A DNA stretch of 64,000 nucleotides from Ditylenchus dipsaci. Its lineage: Eukaryota > Nematoda > Chromadorea > Rhabditida > Anguinidae. Under the pieces are notes generated by a model that had not been told where the DNA came from, did not search any database, and saw only the letters and a program-made list of their open reading frames with translations. Every line of letters begins with the position of its first letter. Position 1 is the stretch's first letter. Positions 32,241 to 46,715 of this stretch are shown in pieces. The DNA lies in NCBI GenBank assembly GCA_004194705.1, contig SADC01001318.1, forward strand, positions 930,001-994,000, in the 5' to 3' direction. The position numbers were made by a program, and so were the translations under genes.

Positions 32241-35200
32241 AACAATAAATATATCAAAAAGTTTTTTTCAACCATGGGTGGGTATCATGGTTTTGGTCAT
32301 TTTTACTAAAAAAAATTTTTTTGAAAAAATGGCCTTCCGGGCCTTAAAAACGCGTTTTCTGTACGTTTTTAGTGCTAAAACGTTGAAAAAACATGGTTTG
32401 TGAAGATTTCCGGCTATGACATATACTGTACTCCTGCCCAGACAAAAAAACAACAGGGGACCAAGGCAAAAAACACCTGATTCTCTTCTAGGCCAAATCG
32501 GGTATTGGGTATTGGCAACCGTTCGACAAAATTGCGGTTATTTTAAAAAAGATTGGTAATTTGAATCCTGAATGAAATCCTCGCAATTTTTGAGATGGAC
32601 TAGATTAATATTAATTTGAGAAAAATACTCCAAATTCGGACCCAGCTAGGGTAGAATTTGAAGGTGTAAACACAATGAGGATGCTGTTTGCGGATGCTAA
32701 ATCAGATTTGCCACACGGAAATGGCCACAACTTTTTTTAAATTTTCAAAAAAGTTTCTGTTGGTGCTATTTTGTAGCTAAGATTCAGGGCTACCAAATAA
32801 GTTATTAATAAAGTTTATGTTGTTAAAAAATTGAGTTTAAAAAGAAAGAATCCGCCCAAGCATCCGCACTCAAATTTGAGTCAGGATTCTTGGCGGATTG
32901 TTAAAATTTTATCTGAGTTTCGGAAGCAATTTTTACTCAGTCAATAGCTCATTTGATGGCTCTGAACCTCAATTATATTATGTGAGAAGCCAAATAAGGA
33001 ACTAGAAAATAAAAAAACTACACTAACTGAATACTTTGGGAAAACAGTAAAAAAAGCGAGCATTATGTTTTAGCATCCGCAAACAGACTCCTTATTGTGA
33101 ATGCGCCTTAATCCAGCACTTCATCCAGCACGAATATTTTACATTACAATCAGGGCCTTTTGTACAGTAGCTTGACTATATTCTTCACCATTGTGTTCTG
33201 AACGTCTACAAATGTAGCTTTTTGCCATAAAAATGATCAAACTGCGTGAATTCCATTCTGCTAACCCTAGCTAAAAAACCGTGTGATCATTATTTCTCAA
33301 AATTGGCACTCCAAATCCTGCTGTTTTTAATTTCCCCAATTAAGCAGTTTTTTTTTCTGCTATTTATATAGCACTCCATTTGCATTCTCAAAAAAAGCCC
33401 ATCCGCTGTTCCTCTTCCAAATATAGGATTGTTTCGAAACCATTGACTAATGAAACATTTTAACTCCAACCCAGAGTGGTAGCAAGCGAATTTGAGGGAT
33501 GTGTGACACAAAGTCGACTCAAATGGAAGAAGGATGGGACTACTACCAAGATTAGATAGTGTGCGCTCTTACTTGAGAAAAAGAGACCAGAGAGGGTTGG
33601 CAGCAAGGCACAGCTGCAGACACACGCAGCAATAATAATTGGTGTATAGCCTCTTTCTCTGCCCTAGCACACACCCCCTCGTCTATATAATTGTGTCTTT
33701 GAGCTCCAACCAGTTGGTGACTTTCTCTCTCCATTAGTGTGTGTGGAGTGCCTCCTCTCAAATCTGGCAGATATCCTCGCTATACGCACTATCTTTTTGT
33801 CCAATTTCCCGCGTTTCCTTTATAAATATTGTGCCTTTGTGGGTGCTTTCACCGCAATCACTCATATTTTTATGTATGTGTGGTATGCGCTGCAGACTGG
33901 AGTATTGACTGAGTCTGGTACAGGGTGTGGATAAGAAATCTGGACGCTGTTGAAGAGCTATACATTTTTTATAGGCCGTTTTTTGAACATTTACAGTTCA
34001 TTCAGTTTTTTGGTATATAATGTAAAAAGCACTATTTTCGCTTAAGTACTGGTCTATGGATGGTTTTGGATGGGCAAAGCCTGTTTTGTTCCGTTTTGAA
34101 ATTGGACTCATCTTGGTTCAGGATGAGATCCGTCATTAGCTGTAGAAGTTCTCGTATATTGTACAAAATTTTGTACAGTTACTTGTTTTTGACTATAGTT
34201 TAGGGGTGTGCACGGACGGCCCGCAAGCCTTTCCTGACTCACTTTTTGAACACATATGTCGGCCCTAAGAATATTTTATGGAAGCTGAGATTCCAGACTA
34301 CAAAACTTATATTGACGTTTATAGAAGTTGAATAAAAATTTCAAATAATTTGTTAAAAACAGCTAAATTGTTAAGTCGTCCGGCACGAGCCGTGGCTGAA
34401 AAAATTGAGCTGTTTTTCAAAAATTCTTTGAAATTTTTAATTAGTTTTTATAAATGTTAATATATGTCTTGTAGCTTGGAATCTCAGTCTCAATTTCGGT
34501 CGACATATATGTTCGAATGTTTATCCGGAAAAAAAAATTGTTCGTGCCGACCGGGCCTGCCCGGCCCGGTCGGCACAGACGGCCAGCGGACGGCTCGTGC
34601 ACACCCGTACTACAGTTATTATCAGGTCAGATACTGTCGATTTTTAGATTTTTGCTTGACTTTGTGTGCCTAAATCTCCCCCGCTCCACAAGTCCGAAAT
34701 AAAATATTTTTCAAATTGAGTCGTATTTATACCAACTTTTTAAAATGAAAAACTAAGTGGATCTGTGAAAACAGATCTTACACATTTCTTGGACACCCTG
34801 TACATGTGGCCAAATGCGCATGCATGAAATTAGAGAGAGAGGGGTAGGCAGACAATATTTTGTTTTACCCATGCTCTATGTTCTCGCTTGGAAATTGACA
34901 TCCAGCAGTAGTAGTATTGTGGGTGAGTCACTTCAAGTCGTCTCTCTTGAATTTTCGGCATTTGAAAGGAGGTAGAGGATTGAAGTAGTGAGACAAAAAG
35001 GAGAAAACATTGGGTTCTAGCCTCGCGCAAATATTTTATTGCTGGCAGTAGTATGAGGTGTATTGGATGGTGCAGCTCTTCCTTTTGGTCTCTTCTTTTC
35101 ACACATATTTCTGTGTGTGTATGTGTGTGTGTTATTGTGTGTGTATCTATTTATTTATCTATCCCGCACTCCTTCCTGATGTTTTAATAGCTGCTTTATT

Positions 35201-35374
35201 CAGTAAAGAGGAGAGGGGGATGGAAATGGACATACCAGCTTAATTTGCATGCGATTTTGAGATTTTGTGTTTGCCTATATTGTTGCTTGCGTGAATTTTT
35301 TTTTGTAGTATAATTTGATTAGTTAACTGTAGGGCTTTAAAATGTACTGCTCAATAGAATTTTAGGTGCGTTGA
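32241..35374. other. Mostly non-repetitive gap upstream of KIF5
   Basis: It contains a GCATCCGCAAACAG foldback (about 32690-33100), a foldback at 34203-34608, a (GT)n run at 35110-35150 and C/T-rich sequence around 33540-33760 with CTATATAATTGTGT. A promoter could lie here but nothing proves it. No coding exon recognised. Confidence 0.4.
34203..34608. repeat. GTGTGCACGGACGGCCC foldback
   Basis: GGGGTGTGCACGGACGGCCC at the left and GACGGCTCGTGCACACCCG at the right, with GGCTGAGATTCCAGAC / CTTGGAATCTCAGTC inverted inside. The element at 59877-60185 (GGCAGGCCTGTGCACGGGC ... CCCGTACACAGGCCTG) has the same plan. Confidence 0.7.
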
Positions 35375-36895
35375 CGTTTCTCCTACTTTAGACATTTGTC
35401 TAAAGTAGGAGAAACGTTCAAAAACAACAGGGGGGACCAAGGCAGGTTTTTTACGTTTTTTCGAAAATTTCCAGATCGTGTTCGAACCACCAAAAACCAT
35501 CCAAAAGCGGGATCAGGACGTTTGTGTCCCGGGCCGTTTGGGTCCCACGGCCGTTTGTGTCCGGCCGTTTGAGTCCCGGCCGTTTGGGTCCCAGGCCGTT
35601 TGGTCCCAGGCAGTTTGGGTCCCAGGCAGTTTGTGTCCCAGGCCGTTTTACTCCCCAGCCGAGCAATCAATGCTCCCCAGCATTGATCCCGCATTTGGCC
35701 CCCGCATTTGGGCCCCGCATTTAGCCCCAATTATAAAAATTTTATATTTTTCAACGCAGATGTGTTGTACGTATTAGAACTGGTGCTGCACCAAGAAAAA
35801 GCGATGTGGGTCATCAAAAGGTCAGCCATTATCCCGTACCATGTACCCCTAAAGGTCAGCCCTTATCCCGGACCATGTACCCTCAAAGGGGCTTCCTATT
35901 GAATTAGGTTGCCTGCCGAAGGCAGGCAGGTAGAAAATCTAGAAAAGTCAAAATTTTCGATGGATTGTATGCGGAGGGCCCAAACGCGTAGTAACCGGAA
36001 GTAGACCGTAAAGGCTGAATGGCAGCTTGCTGTTGATTTTCTTCATCGCTTGAATAGTCACTGAGGCCATTTAAAATACAAAACAAAAACATTTTTTTGA
36101 AAATGAATAATAGTTGTGCGGGGACTCAAACGGCCTGGGACTCAAACGCCTGGGACCCAAACGGCCGGGACTCAAACGGCCGGGACACAAACGGCCGGAC
36201 ACAAACGGCCGGGACACAAACGGCCGTGGGACCCAAACGGCCCGGGACTCAAACGTCGCGGACCCTCCAAAAGCACCTCAAGCCACCCAAAACCAGCCAA
36301 CAAGCCTCAAACTAACGGTCATTCTGTAAATTATTTCAACGAATATCGCTCATTTCCATGGGTTGAAATCATTTTTCCTATTCTGCTTTTTTCTAATCAT
36401 TCCTTCTGCTATTGCTTGTTTACAATTGTTGCGGCAAGCTAGAGTTTCGATAAACTTCAGCCAGGGGATATTAGTAAATTTCGAAGGAAGATGTTGAAAG
36501 AAATCAAAGAAAGGAGATTGTCTTAGTTGTTTGTATTCGAGTCTCGTTAATATTGTTGTTGAAGTTCGGATTTTGAATAAACAGTGTGAATTTTAATTCT
36601 AACGACTTACTACAAGGGGATGGCGAGGAATGATTAGAAAAAAGCAGAATATGAAAAATGATTTCAACCCATGGAAATGAGCGATATTTGTTGAAATAAT
36701 TTACGGAATGACCGTTAATTAGAGGCTTGTCGGCTGGTTTTGGGTGGCTTAAGGTGCTTTTGGATGGTTTTGGTGGTTCGAACATGATCTGGAAATTTTC
36801 GAAAAAAAACGTAAAAAACCTGCCTTGGTCCCCCCTGTTGTTTTTGAACGTTTCTCCTACTTTAGACAAATGTCTAAAGTCGGAGAAACGCCTCT
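35375..36895. mobile_element. Foldback element with inverted CCGTTTGGGTCCC arrays
   Basis: The arms are CTCCTACTTTAGACATTTGTC then AACAGGGGGGACCAAGGCAGG at the left, and the complement at 36780-36895. An array of CCGTTTGGGTCCCAGG units (35530-35645) is mirrored by CCTGGGACTCAAACGGCC units (36115-36255). It lies upstream of KIF5. The TTTGGCCCCGCATTTGGGCC triplication at 35690-35725 belongs to it. Confidence 0.8.
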
Positions 36896-37333
36896 TTACC
36901 GAATTTCAGGCATTATAGAAAACGAGGCATGTGCATAAGCTAGCAGTAATTTTTATAATCTGTGGAGGGGTCAGGTCGAAAAAGTCAGAAAACCCCGGGG
37001 TGTTTTCGATACTTCAATATGATACTTATGATACTTCAAGTTCCTGCTGCTTTCAAATTCTCTTCTTATAAAAATTAGCCTGATTTTGCTTTTCATTCAG
37101 ATTCCTAAGTGTTTTAGGTGCTGAAGGGTGTAAGAAAAAATTACACCTAAATGAATACTTTTATTTTACTTAAGTCTTCATTACCAGGCCTTCTTTAAAG
37201 TCCTGCACTTAGGCTAGGCCAGCACGTTAGCAAAAGTTCAGCTTTGCCATGTGTTAAATGGGCTTAACCACGTGTTCAAAATATTTTTTTAACACATGAA
37301 AGGCTGTTTTTACCAAACACTTCTATCTTTTCT

Positions 37334-37793
37334 ATCGAACGGGTAAAACAGCATATGAAAATATTTGATTTACGCCTATTCTCGACCACCTATAAATGAA
37401 TGGTACTTGCTCAAATTTATGAACCACCTGGGCATGTAACATCTCAAAATTCAGTGCATGATTAGAGCTATCTATTGCACATAAATTTGTAGCAGAATGT
37501 GATACTTTGACAAAAAATTTCAATTTTTCTTCTATAATCTCATTTTCGAAAACTCTTCCACCCGAGACAACAAACATTCAAATATGGTACGAAATTGAAT
37601 TTCGAAAACTGGATGTTAGAAGGAAAATCGAAAATTTTCTGTTAAATTATTAGCACTCTGCTACAAATTTAGGTGCAATAGATAGCTCTGATCACGCACT
37701 GCATTTAGAGATAATACATGCCCAGGGGGTACATAAATTTGAGCAAGTACCACTCTGTTAAACTATTTTCATATGCTATTTTACCCGTTCGAA
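37334..37793. repeat. Foldback just upstream of KIF5
   Basis: CGAACGGGTAAAACAGCATATG at the left and CATATGCTATTTTACCCGTTCG at the right. The arms contain TACTTGCTCAAATTTATG and GAGCTATCTATTGCAC and their complements. No coding sequence. Confidence 0.8.
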
Positions 37794-38515
37794 ACCCTCC
37801 TGTATCCGAAAAAATTCAGCAATAGTGCTCAGCGGGAAATTCTAGGAAAAATACATAGTTTGGTACACACAGCCTTTCGCGTGTTAAATCAAGGTCAATA
37901 TTTTGTTTCAACTTTTCTGAAATTTACTGTCTGAACCCGTTTCGCAGAAATGGTTTTTTTTGCCCAGAACTAAATTTTAAGTTGAGGGGGGAAGAAAATT
38001 TCGACTGGGTTTTTATGAAAAACTTGGGCGAAATTGGTTATTTTTATACTTTTTAACCCAAAATATAGGCTAAAGTAGGGTTTGGTGATTTTTGGTTTTG
38101 CCGGTGAATCTACCAACCCTATGACCTAACTGCACCTACTGGACCTAAATAGCTAAAAGAAAAAATTTGGTTTCCTTTGAAACAAAATCCGCTAAACAAC
38201 TTCTCACCACATTTTTTCATATTTTCTCGCCAAAAGTTCATCAATTTCTATAAAATTCATTTCTATCTTTTTTATTTTCGTTTGCACAATGCCAAAAAAA
38301 TATTTTTAAGTCAATATTTTGTTGTCATGCATTTTTTCGCGTTTATTTTGTTATAAACCAAATCTACAGATCAAAAAAATTTCAGAACTGTGTGCACCTG
38401 TGTAACTTTGTATCTTTCTGACAACTTCTTAGGGCTCAAAGTTGGGTGAATGGTTTAGCAGCCAGTTGGTTGAGGTTGACATCATCTATACAATTTGGAT
38501 TGCACCGCCGCCAAC

Positions 38516-41500
38516 ATGACCAACCCTGCAGAGTGCTGCATTCAGGCAAAGCCAAATACCATTTTTTCGTTGAATCAACCATTCTGTTGGGTTTTGTAGG
38601 TCTTTTGTCGGTTCCGTCCATTGAATGAGTCTGAAAAGAAGAATGGAAGTGCATTTATTCCCAAGTTCCAGTCCAAAGATACAATAGTCGTTGGGGTAAA
38701 TTGTGCTTTTCATTTGTTAGATACAGCCGCTGCGTCAAAGCAACATCTGCCGTTTTTCGGTGTGCAAAGAAAAAAATAGTATACAGTCAAGGTTCCACCC
38801 TGTTTCCGCCCACATTGTTTAATACGGTTACATATTTATTTTTTTGTGGTAGTGACATAAAGAATCTTAATTGATTAGCCAAGTAACAATGAAAGCCGGA
38901 AAAATTTTGGGTGAATAAGTGAACATGTAGGTACCACAAAAATAAAGATGTAACCGCGTTAGCTATAACGATTCTTGGCGGAAACAATTCGGGCGGAAAC
39001 AGAATAGAGCCACAGTCGACGCTCGATAGTACTTACCCCCAAAAAGTTCGTTCCCTAGCTGGGTCCGACACTTTTTTTAGCCCAGTTTTTAAAGTGTTTC
39101 ATCGGTTCTGATTTCAGTCTAGTCCCAAATATCGCAAGGGTTCGGATTTTGCCTATTGTTTTTAAGAAATGGTATAGTTTTGCCATTTTGACCCGCAACG
39201 CTCGATAGTGCGTACGCCTAAATTCACTTTTTTAGAATTTAAGTGTGCGTACTATCGAGCGTTGCGGGTCGAAATGGCAAAACCATACCATTTCTTAAAC
39301 AAGATCGGCAAAATCGGAATCCTTGCGTTATTTGGGACTAGACTGACGAATCGGAACCGATGAAAAATTTTAAAAACTGGGCTAAAAAGTGTCGGACACA
39401 TATGGGGAACGAACTTTTGGGGTACGTAAAATAGAGAGTCGACTGTACTATTTGCAGATTTAGTAAATAGAGAAAGAATGGTATAATTTCAGGGAAGGCC
39501 TTACGTATACGACCATGTGTTTGACCCAAACTCTGATCAAGAGGCTGTTTATATGGGTAGGGCTATTTGTGGAGGAATGGGTGAAGCCAGCAGTACCAGT
39601 ATTTTTCAAATCGACTGCTCGAACAACCAATTCCAAAAGTTAGAGTGCTAGCAAGGAAGGCGTGTGAAAAAATCGGCATTCATTGTGCCGCAACCTTGCT
39701 CGACTTTTTCTATTTTGCATCAGTTTTAATATTTTTTGAATCTAGCCGGTACATGCCTTTTTTAAATTGAAAACGTCATGGCGACAGGAATGCCCCTTTA
39801 AAATCTAAAAAGCCAGGACATCTGTGAACCCTACTGGTACCTTTCTGGTTTTTCTAAACTTTTTTTTTCGAAAATTTTATTCATACTAAGGTTGCTACTG
39901 GCTACGCTCACAATGCATGTGGCTAAGAATTATGATAAATTTGCTATCAAAAATAAATTATAGGCAGTGCCCATCACATCGTTCAAGATGTTTTATCTGG
40001 TAATTTCCTAAATATGAATTTTTCAAAATCAAAGACCTACAATTTTTCTATCATAGGTTATAATGGAACTGTGTTCGCCTATGGTCAAACCTCTTCGGGA
40101 AAAACTCACACAATGGAGGTTGGTTAAAATTAAAAACTAGGCCCGCAAAAATTTTGTGTGTTCAGGGATCCATAGGTAATCCAGAAAAGCAGGGTATCAT
40201 TCCTAGAATCATCAGTGACATATTCAACCACATCTACAATATGGTATGTGCCATCCACCAATTATTAGGAAAAAGTGCTGTAGGATTAAGAAAAATATGT
40301 TTTCAGGATGATGAAAACCTGGAATTCCATATAAAAGTGTCTTACTTTGAGATCTACAATGAAAGGGTAGACTATTTTTGGCTCAATTTTTTTTTGTTTT
40401 TAAAATGGTATTTTTAGATTAGAGATTTGCTGGACATCACAAGGACAAACCTGCCTATCCATGAGGACAAGAATAGAGTACCTTATGTAAGCAATTTAAT
40501 TTTGATTTTTTATTTTCTCTCCCTTCTGATTTTTTTAAAGTCTCCTCTCTAAATTACACCACTCGCTGAAATTCGACTCTTTCGCTGGGTTCGTGATTTC
40601 ATGCTAATTTTTTCTGTCTTTGCCATACGTGATTCGTAAGTGGAGTTTGAAAAAGCTAGATTTGATAAATGTCAAAAAAGCCTGTGACTGTAAGCGCCTA
40701 GAATTTTTTTACTTTACAGTCGACGCTCTCTATAACGACTCTCATGGACCGGCTAAACGCAGTCGTTATAGAGAACGTCGTTTTGACGTAAATGAGGTCG
40801 TTCGTGACCAAATAGCTGTCTTTTCCGGGTCGTTATAGACATAGGGTCGTTATAAAGAGCGTCGTTATAGAGAGCGTCAACTGTAGCTGGGAAAAGAGTT
40901 AACTGTAGGACAAAAAAATTCACTACTTGATTTTCACCAAATTTTCTTAGCAAATGTCTTGTTCAGGTAAAAGGAGTGACGGAGCAGTTTGTGAGCAGCC
41001 CCGAAGAAGTTTTGGCAGCCATTGAAGAAGGCAAGAACAATCGTCAGACAGCTGTCACCAATATGAATGAGCACAGTTCCAGATCTCATAGTGTCTTTCA
41101 GATACAGGTGACTACAGCTCTTCAATGTATCACATTTTAAAAAATCTAAAAATTTCAGGTGGAGCAAGAAAACAAGGCCACACAGAAGAAGCTGTCCGGC
41201 AAGCTGTATTTGGTAGATTTGGCTGGTAGTGAAAAAGTGTCCAAGGTTGGTTTTTGCGCCTGCACATGTCCATTTACCCTAGTTTCACTTGAAGTCGATT
41301 TTAGGTGATCTTGTAAACAATTAAGCCTGTTATATATCATGATAGAATTCAATATTCCCCACAAATAAGCAGTTTTCAGAATAAAAGGGAGGGAGATATG
41401 ACCAAAAAGGTTATTTCAGCGGAATTTCCTGAAACCACTGCTTTTTCGGGTTTTACACAAGGATGTGAATTGAAAATTTATCCTCTTCCGCCCCACTCCG

Positions 41501-44500
41501 AAAAAATATCTATTTTAAAAGACATAACTCTGGAGCACTTACAGCCGCACTTTCACCGGGCTAGTGTCTATTAAGAAAATACTCCTGAAAGTTAAAGAAA
41601 CCTGCAATTTTGATGCAAAATTCGTATTCAGCACGGTCGATTCACTTATAAAACTTCCTTCCGACTCCATAACTTGCTGTCGAATTCCAAATTCCGCTCA
41701 AGACAAAGACGTTTTAACTTCAAACAAATTCGTAAAAACTCGAGATTTGAATAATAATAACTGTTGTTTTGAGCGGAATTTGAAATTCGACAGCAAGTTG
41801 TGGAGTCTGAGGGAAGTTTTATAAGCGAATCGACCATGCTGAATACGAATTTGGCGTCAAAATCGCAGTTTTCTTTAACCAAATTAGAATTACGTCAAAA
41901 CTTTTTTGAACTTTGTTTTGAGAGTCTTGCTAATCTTCATAGCATTTTATGGTGCAGTTTTTCCTGGCGCGGGACCATTGATTAAGAAGAGACAGGGTCC
42001 TTTAAGTAGCAATAATTTTTTCGAAAAATGACACAACTATTTGTTTGAACTGAAATTTTTACATATAATTGTTGTAAACACTTCAATACCTCATAAAAAA
42101 GCCCGTGATATGCGCCTTTTAAAATTAAAAACACTAAAATCAGTAATAAGATTAGCGATATCTACTCTCTTAAAGTTGCATGAGCAAAAATAGGGAGTTG
42201 GGTAGTTCAAAGTGGTAGCTGACTTTCGTATAGTAATTTTTTCAACTTTTTTTTCACCGTCATGTTCAGCGTGAAATTTCGGTCAAAAAGAGACACTTGG
42301 CACGCCAATTTGAAAAATTGACCCTTCTTGGATATAACCTAACCACCCCCCGCCCCCCCCCCAAATCAACATGTTTTGGTATCATTTTTGGTCACTGGAG
42401 CTGGGCAAAATAGTCTCTAAATGCATTTTATGATCAAGAGGCAAGCTCGGAATTATGTCTAAGGTGAGTCTGTGCACGCATCTCTAACCAACCGAGCCCT
42501 CTGCGCCCCCGAAGGGACGTAGGTGGCTTGGTTGCTTGGGGTTGAGATGCGCACACCCACATACCTCAGACACAAATCACTCGAAAGTGACTCTGGATGC
42601 ATGAAAAAGAAACGAGGAAAATGCTGTTCGGTGAAAAAAACAAAGATGTTGAACATAGTTTTGAATACCGGGGCCTACCGCATAAATAAACTCTGGTATG
42701 CATGTTTTTCATGCATCCAGAGTCACTTTCGAGTGATTTGTGTCTAAGGTATGTGGGTGTGCGCATCTCAAGCCCCCTGCGCATCCTTCGGGGGCTTGGG
42801 GCTTGGGGGCTTGGAGTTGAGATGCGCACACCCACATACAGAGACAGGCAAAAACAGGTGACCATGCCCCTTTAAAAGACCATCTACCCCCAAGGGGTGG
42901 GTGACAAATTTTTTTGGTAAAATTCGACTTTTTTTATTCAGAAAGTGTTTAGAAATGATTCTCGTACCTTATTGTGCAGAAAAAATGAGTTCGGAAAGTG
43001 ATTTTAGGTCACTTTTCAAAAAATCCGAGTATGGGGCGGGGGGGATTGGGGGTGGTACGCGACAATTCACCGTGGGGACAATTCACCGTCAGAGACAATT
43101 CACCGTCGGGCATATCAAAAAGTATCAAAATTCACCCCGATTCACCCTTCACCCCGCCAATTCACCCCGAGAACAATTTGGTACGTAACACAATTCGCCG
43201 CGGCCACATTTTCGCTGTGAAATTTTATTCTGCCGCACGTTTTTCAATGTATTTTACTATGTTTTGGTCACTGGATCTGGGCAAAATGAGTCACTATATT
43301 CATTTTTAATCAAGAGTCTTGCTCGGAATTATGTCTAAGGTAAGTGAGTGCGCGCATCTCTAACCAATCAAGCCCCCTGCGCCCCGAAGGGGTATACTAA
43401 AATCTCTTCCTGAATCCGAATCCGTTGAGATCAGATTAAAATAAATTTTGTGCGCTGAGATATTGCTATTTTGAGTATATCAGACAGAAATTTCGCACCA
43501 CTTAGCTACTTTAACGAATATCTCAGCGCACAAGAATTATTTTGATCCGATCTCAACGGATTCGGATTCAGGAAGAGATTTTAGTATGAGGGATGAATTT
43601 CCAAAAATTTTGCTTAGAAAATCGATGATTTTTAATCAAAAATCGAAAAAAAAAATTCATTCATGGCTGACAGTTGGGTATCGTCCAATTTTGGGTGGTC
43701 CCAAAACTCAATTTTTATTGACCAGAACTTAAAAATAATGCCTTTTTTGAACTCCTGAGGCCATTTTAGGTCGATATAAAGTGTTTGGAAACACTTTGAA
43801 AAAAGTTGATTTGGGGGGGGGTTATATCCAAGTAGCGCCGAAAATTTTGCTAATCATTCGACTTCTGTACGGATTTTTACTTGTTTCTAACAAAACAATG
43901 CCTAGAATGTTATTTTAGGTAAAGTTTTTTTACAAACCATTTTGTTACAAATATGTTGGTTAATACCTTTTGGGGGAGGTTGAAAATAGAACACGAGGGT
44001 CTTTTATCAGAGGAAATACGGTAGTTGGAGATATTCCAGTTAGCACAGTTGCTCTTATATCATTTAAATATTTTGTAGACTGGAGCAGAAGGAGCGGTGT
44101 TGGAGGAGGCAAAAACATCAACAAGTCTCTGTCAGCCCTTGGTAATGTGATTGCATCACTGGCTGAAGGCACCAAGTCCCACGTTCCCTACAGAGATTCC
44201 AAATTGACGGTAATTAAGAGGACTGGACCGGAACGGCTTGATTTGTGTGTTTTTAGCGTATTCTGCAAGAGTCACTGGGTGGTAACTCACGCACAACTAT
44301 TGTCATTTGTTGTTCTCCGGCCTCAGTAAGTTGTTTTGAACTTATTGAAACACTCAAATGATTTGATTATAAAAATTTCAAACAGAAAAATATTTTTTTA
44401 GGGATTGGCGTGACATTTGGGAAAAGCTTTTTTTGTCAGGAGTTAAAATCGAACACAAGATGTGGTTTATCATACAAATACTTATCGTTATTTAGCCGAA

Positions 44501-46715
44501 AAAACTTTGACTTTTTTTAAGCATATTGCCAATGGCGAATCCTAACCCTAACTCCAAACCTTCCCCCTGCATTGAGGACATCTAAATTAAAAACCTTTGC
44601 TGCTTACTCATATCGCACCATCACTTTTTCACTCAGGTACACACTTTCACTTTGAACCCCCACGTGTCCCAATTAGGCGAATTTAGAATGGCCAGGATTT
44701 GAGTGAGGGCCCGGATTATAATAAGTTAACGGCTATAGTAAAAATTAACTTCTTATAAACAGTAATGCCCATGTAGTCTAGTGGGTAAAGTTGGTATTGA
44801 ATGAAAATTAAAATCAAGTTCGATCTCGACTGAGTGCTAATCAACTGCATTACCAACTTTTGGTGATACAGTTACCATTTACAGTGAAATTCTTTAGCGT
44901 CCAGCAGATAGGTAGGCGGGACAACCCCCAAAAAAAATAGTGCCGTAAACCCTCCGATAATTTTCAGAAATGTTTAAAAGCAAATTACAAAAACAGTTGT
45001 ACAAAAAGCCTTGTTAGTAATGGCCAGGCCCTGAGCCTAACCTGAGCCTGAGTGAAAAAATTATTGGGGAGGGTATACAGTCGGACTTCGATATAAGGTC
45101 ACCTCAATATATAAGACCAATTTTTTAAATCAGGTTTGGTTGGCAGGTAGATAAGGTAAGTCAAACTTCGATATAGCGTACACCCGAAATAACGTGCACC
45201 CGCAATATAACGTACACCTGAGCTGGTCCCAAGGTGTACGTTATATCGAAGTTTGACTGTATAGAAAAGATACTCCCAATATCAGGTCATCTCGATATAA
45301 GGTCACCTTTTGGTCAGTGGGTGACTTTGTATCGAGGTTCGACTATATGACACTAGCGCCGACAACTCAAATTTGAAAACTACTCTTTTGTAAAATAAAA
45401 AATCGCGACCCTACTAGCGAATAACCCCCCCCCCCCCCAACGATTTTCACTTTTTTTACTTTAGTATAAAGTACCCAAATATATGTCCCAGACCCGGAAA
45501 ATGTGCGCAAACTCTTCATTAGTCACAACTTCCGTACGCTGGCCTACCCCAAGCCTAAGGGCTAAGCCTAAACTTGTTGTTTGCAAGGGTAGTTACAGCA
45601 ATTTTTAAAGGTCGGATGCTTGGGGGGGGGGGTATTCGCTAGTAGCGCCAAAATCGCAATGGCTCAAATTGATTTCACGCACCAAATACTGATTTCTCGC
45701 AGTAAATATATTAAGACGAGTATTTTTCGGTGTTTTACAATCGTAAAATCTACTTTTTCAGATCAACATGTAGCCCCGAATTTCTAGTTTCTGATGAGCC
45801 ATCAACTGTCTCAGCACGTTGGAAAAAATTTGAGGAAAATGTGTTTTTACGAAACTACTTCACGTTTTTCAAAACCATTTGTTCTCTCACTTTTCCATAT
45901 CAGATGAAGCCAGCTAATAGCTCATCAGAAACTAGAGATTCAGGGCCCATGTTGAGCTAAAAATGAATTTTACAATTGAAAAAACACCGAAAAATGCTTT
46001 TATTTATGTATTTACTGCGGGAAATCAGTAATTTCACCTACAGCCATATCGCAATTGGCCCAGAAAATGTTTTGTCTTGAGATTCGAAATTCGAAAAAAG
46101 TCAATTCTCGGTAGACCGGCACTCTGAAGGACTCTGTTATGGTTGCCACACAAAAAATATATCAAAATGACCCACCTACCAGCACCGCAAGGTCCCCAGG
46201 TGTGCCGGTTTGTCGGTGGTTGACCGTATGGCTCAAAAACCTAGCCCAAATGTCCCCTGCTTCAAATAGATCTAAAAATATGTTGCAAAAAGACGCTAAT
46301 TCAAAAAAAGTTGTGGGTAAAATTGAATCTTTCTAATGCACCCACTTGCAATTCAAATTAAAAACCTAACTTTTTCAGTACAATGAAGCTGAAACCAAAT
46401 CCACTTTGCTCTTCGGTCAAAGGTTAGAAAATTATTTAGTTTTACCAAAAAAAACCGTTATAAATTATTTCCCTTGCAGAGCCAAGACCATTAAGAACGT
46501 GGTGGTGGTCAACGAAGAGCTGACAGCAGAGGAGTGGAAGCGGAGATATGAGCGAGAAAAAGAAAAAGTTGCTCGTCTTCGCCAACAATTATTGACACTG
46601 CAGACCGTGGAGTCTGAGCTGAAGAGATGGCGAGCGGGTGATCGAGTGCCTGAGACCGAGTGGTCTCAAATGCCTGATTTTGCTTCCGCCGCAAATGCCC
46701 AGTTGACAGACAGTG
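38516..46715 (+). CDS. KIF5: KIF5 exons 1-14: motor domain and neck
   Basis: Exons: 38516-38545, 38600-38695, 39493-39556, 39964-39999, 40057-40118, 40166-40243, 40307-40366, 40418-40486, 40967-41107, 41159-41245, 44079-44209, 44257-44325, 46379-46422, 46480-46715. Exon 1 is [10 protein letters not shown], followed by a 54-bp intron with a GC donor; exon 2 begins [10 protein letters not shown]. The P-loop is in exon 5, NEHSSRSHS in exon 9, [12 protein letters not shown] in exon 10, and YRDSKLT ends exon 11. Exon 11 begins [11 protein letters not shown] in one frame and continues [12 protein letters not shown] in another, because its A run has five rather than six A. Exon 14 carries the neck and the start of the stalk. 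Confidence 0.95.

Noticed and set aside
35383..36442. Open frames with GPKRPGTQT repeats
   Set aside because: Translation of the CCGTTTGGGTCCC arrays in a foldback; equally open on both strands.
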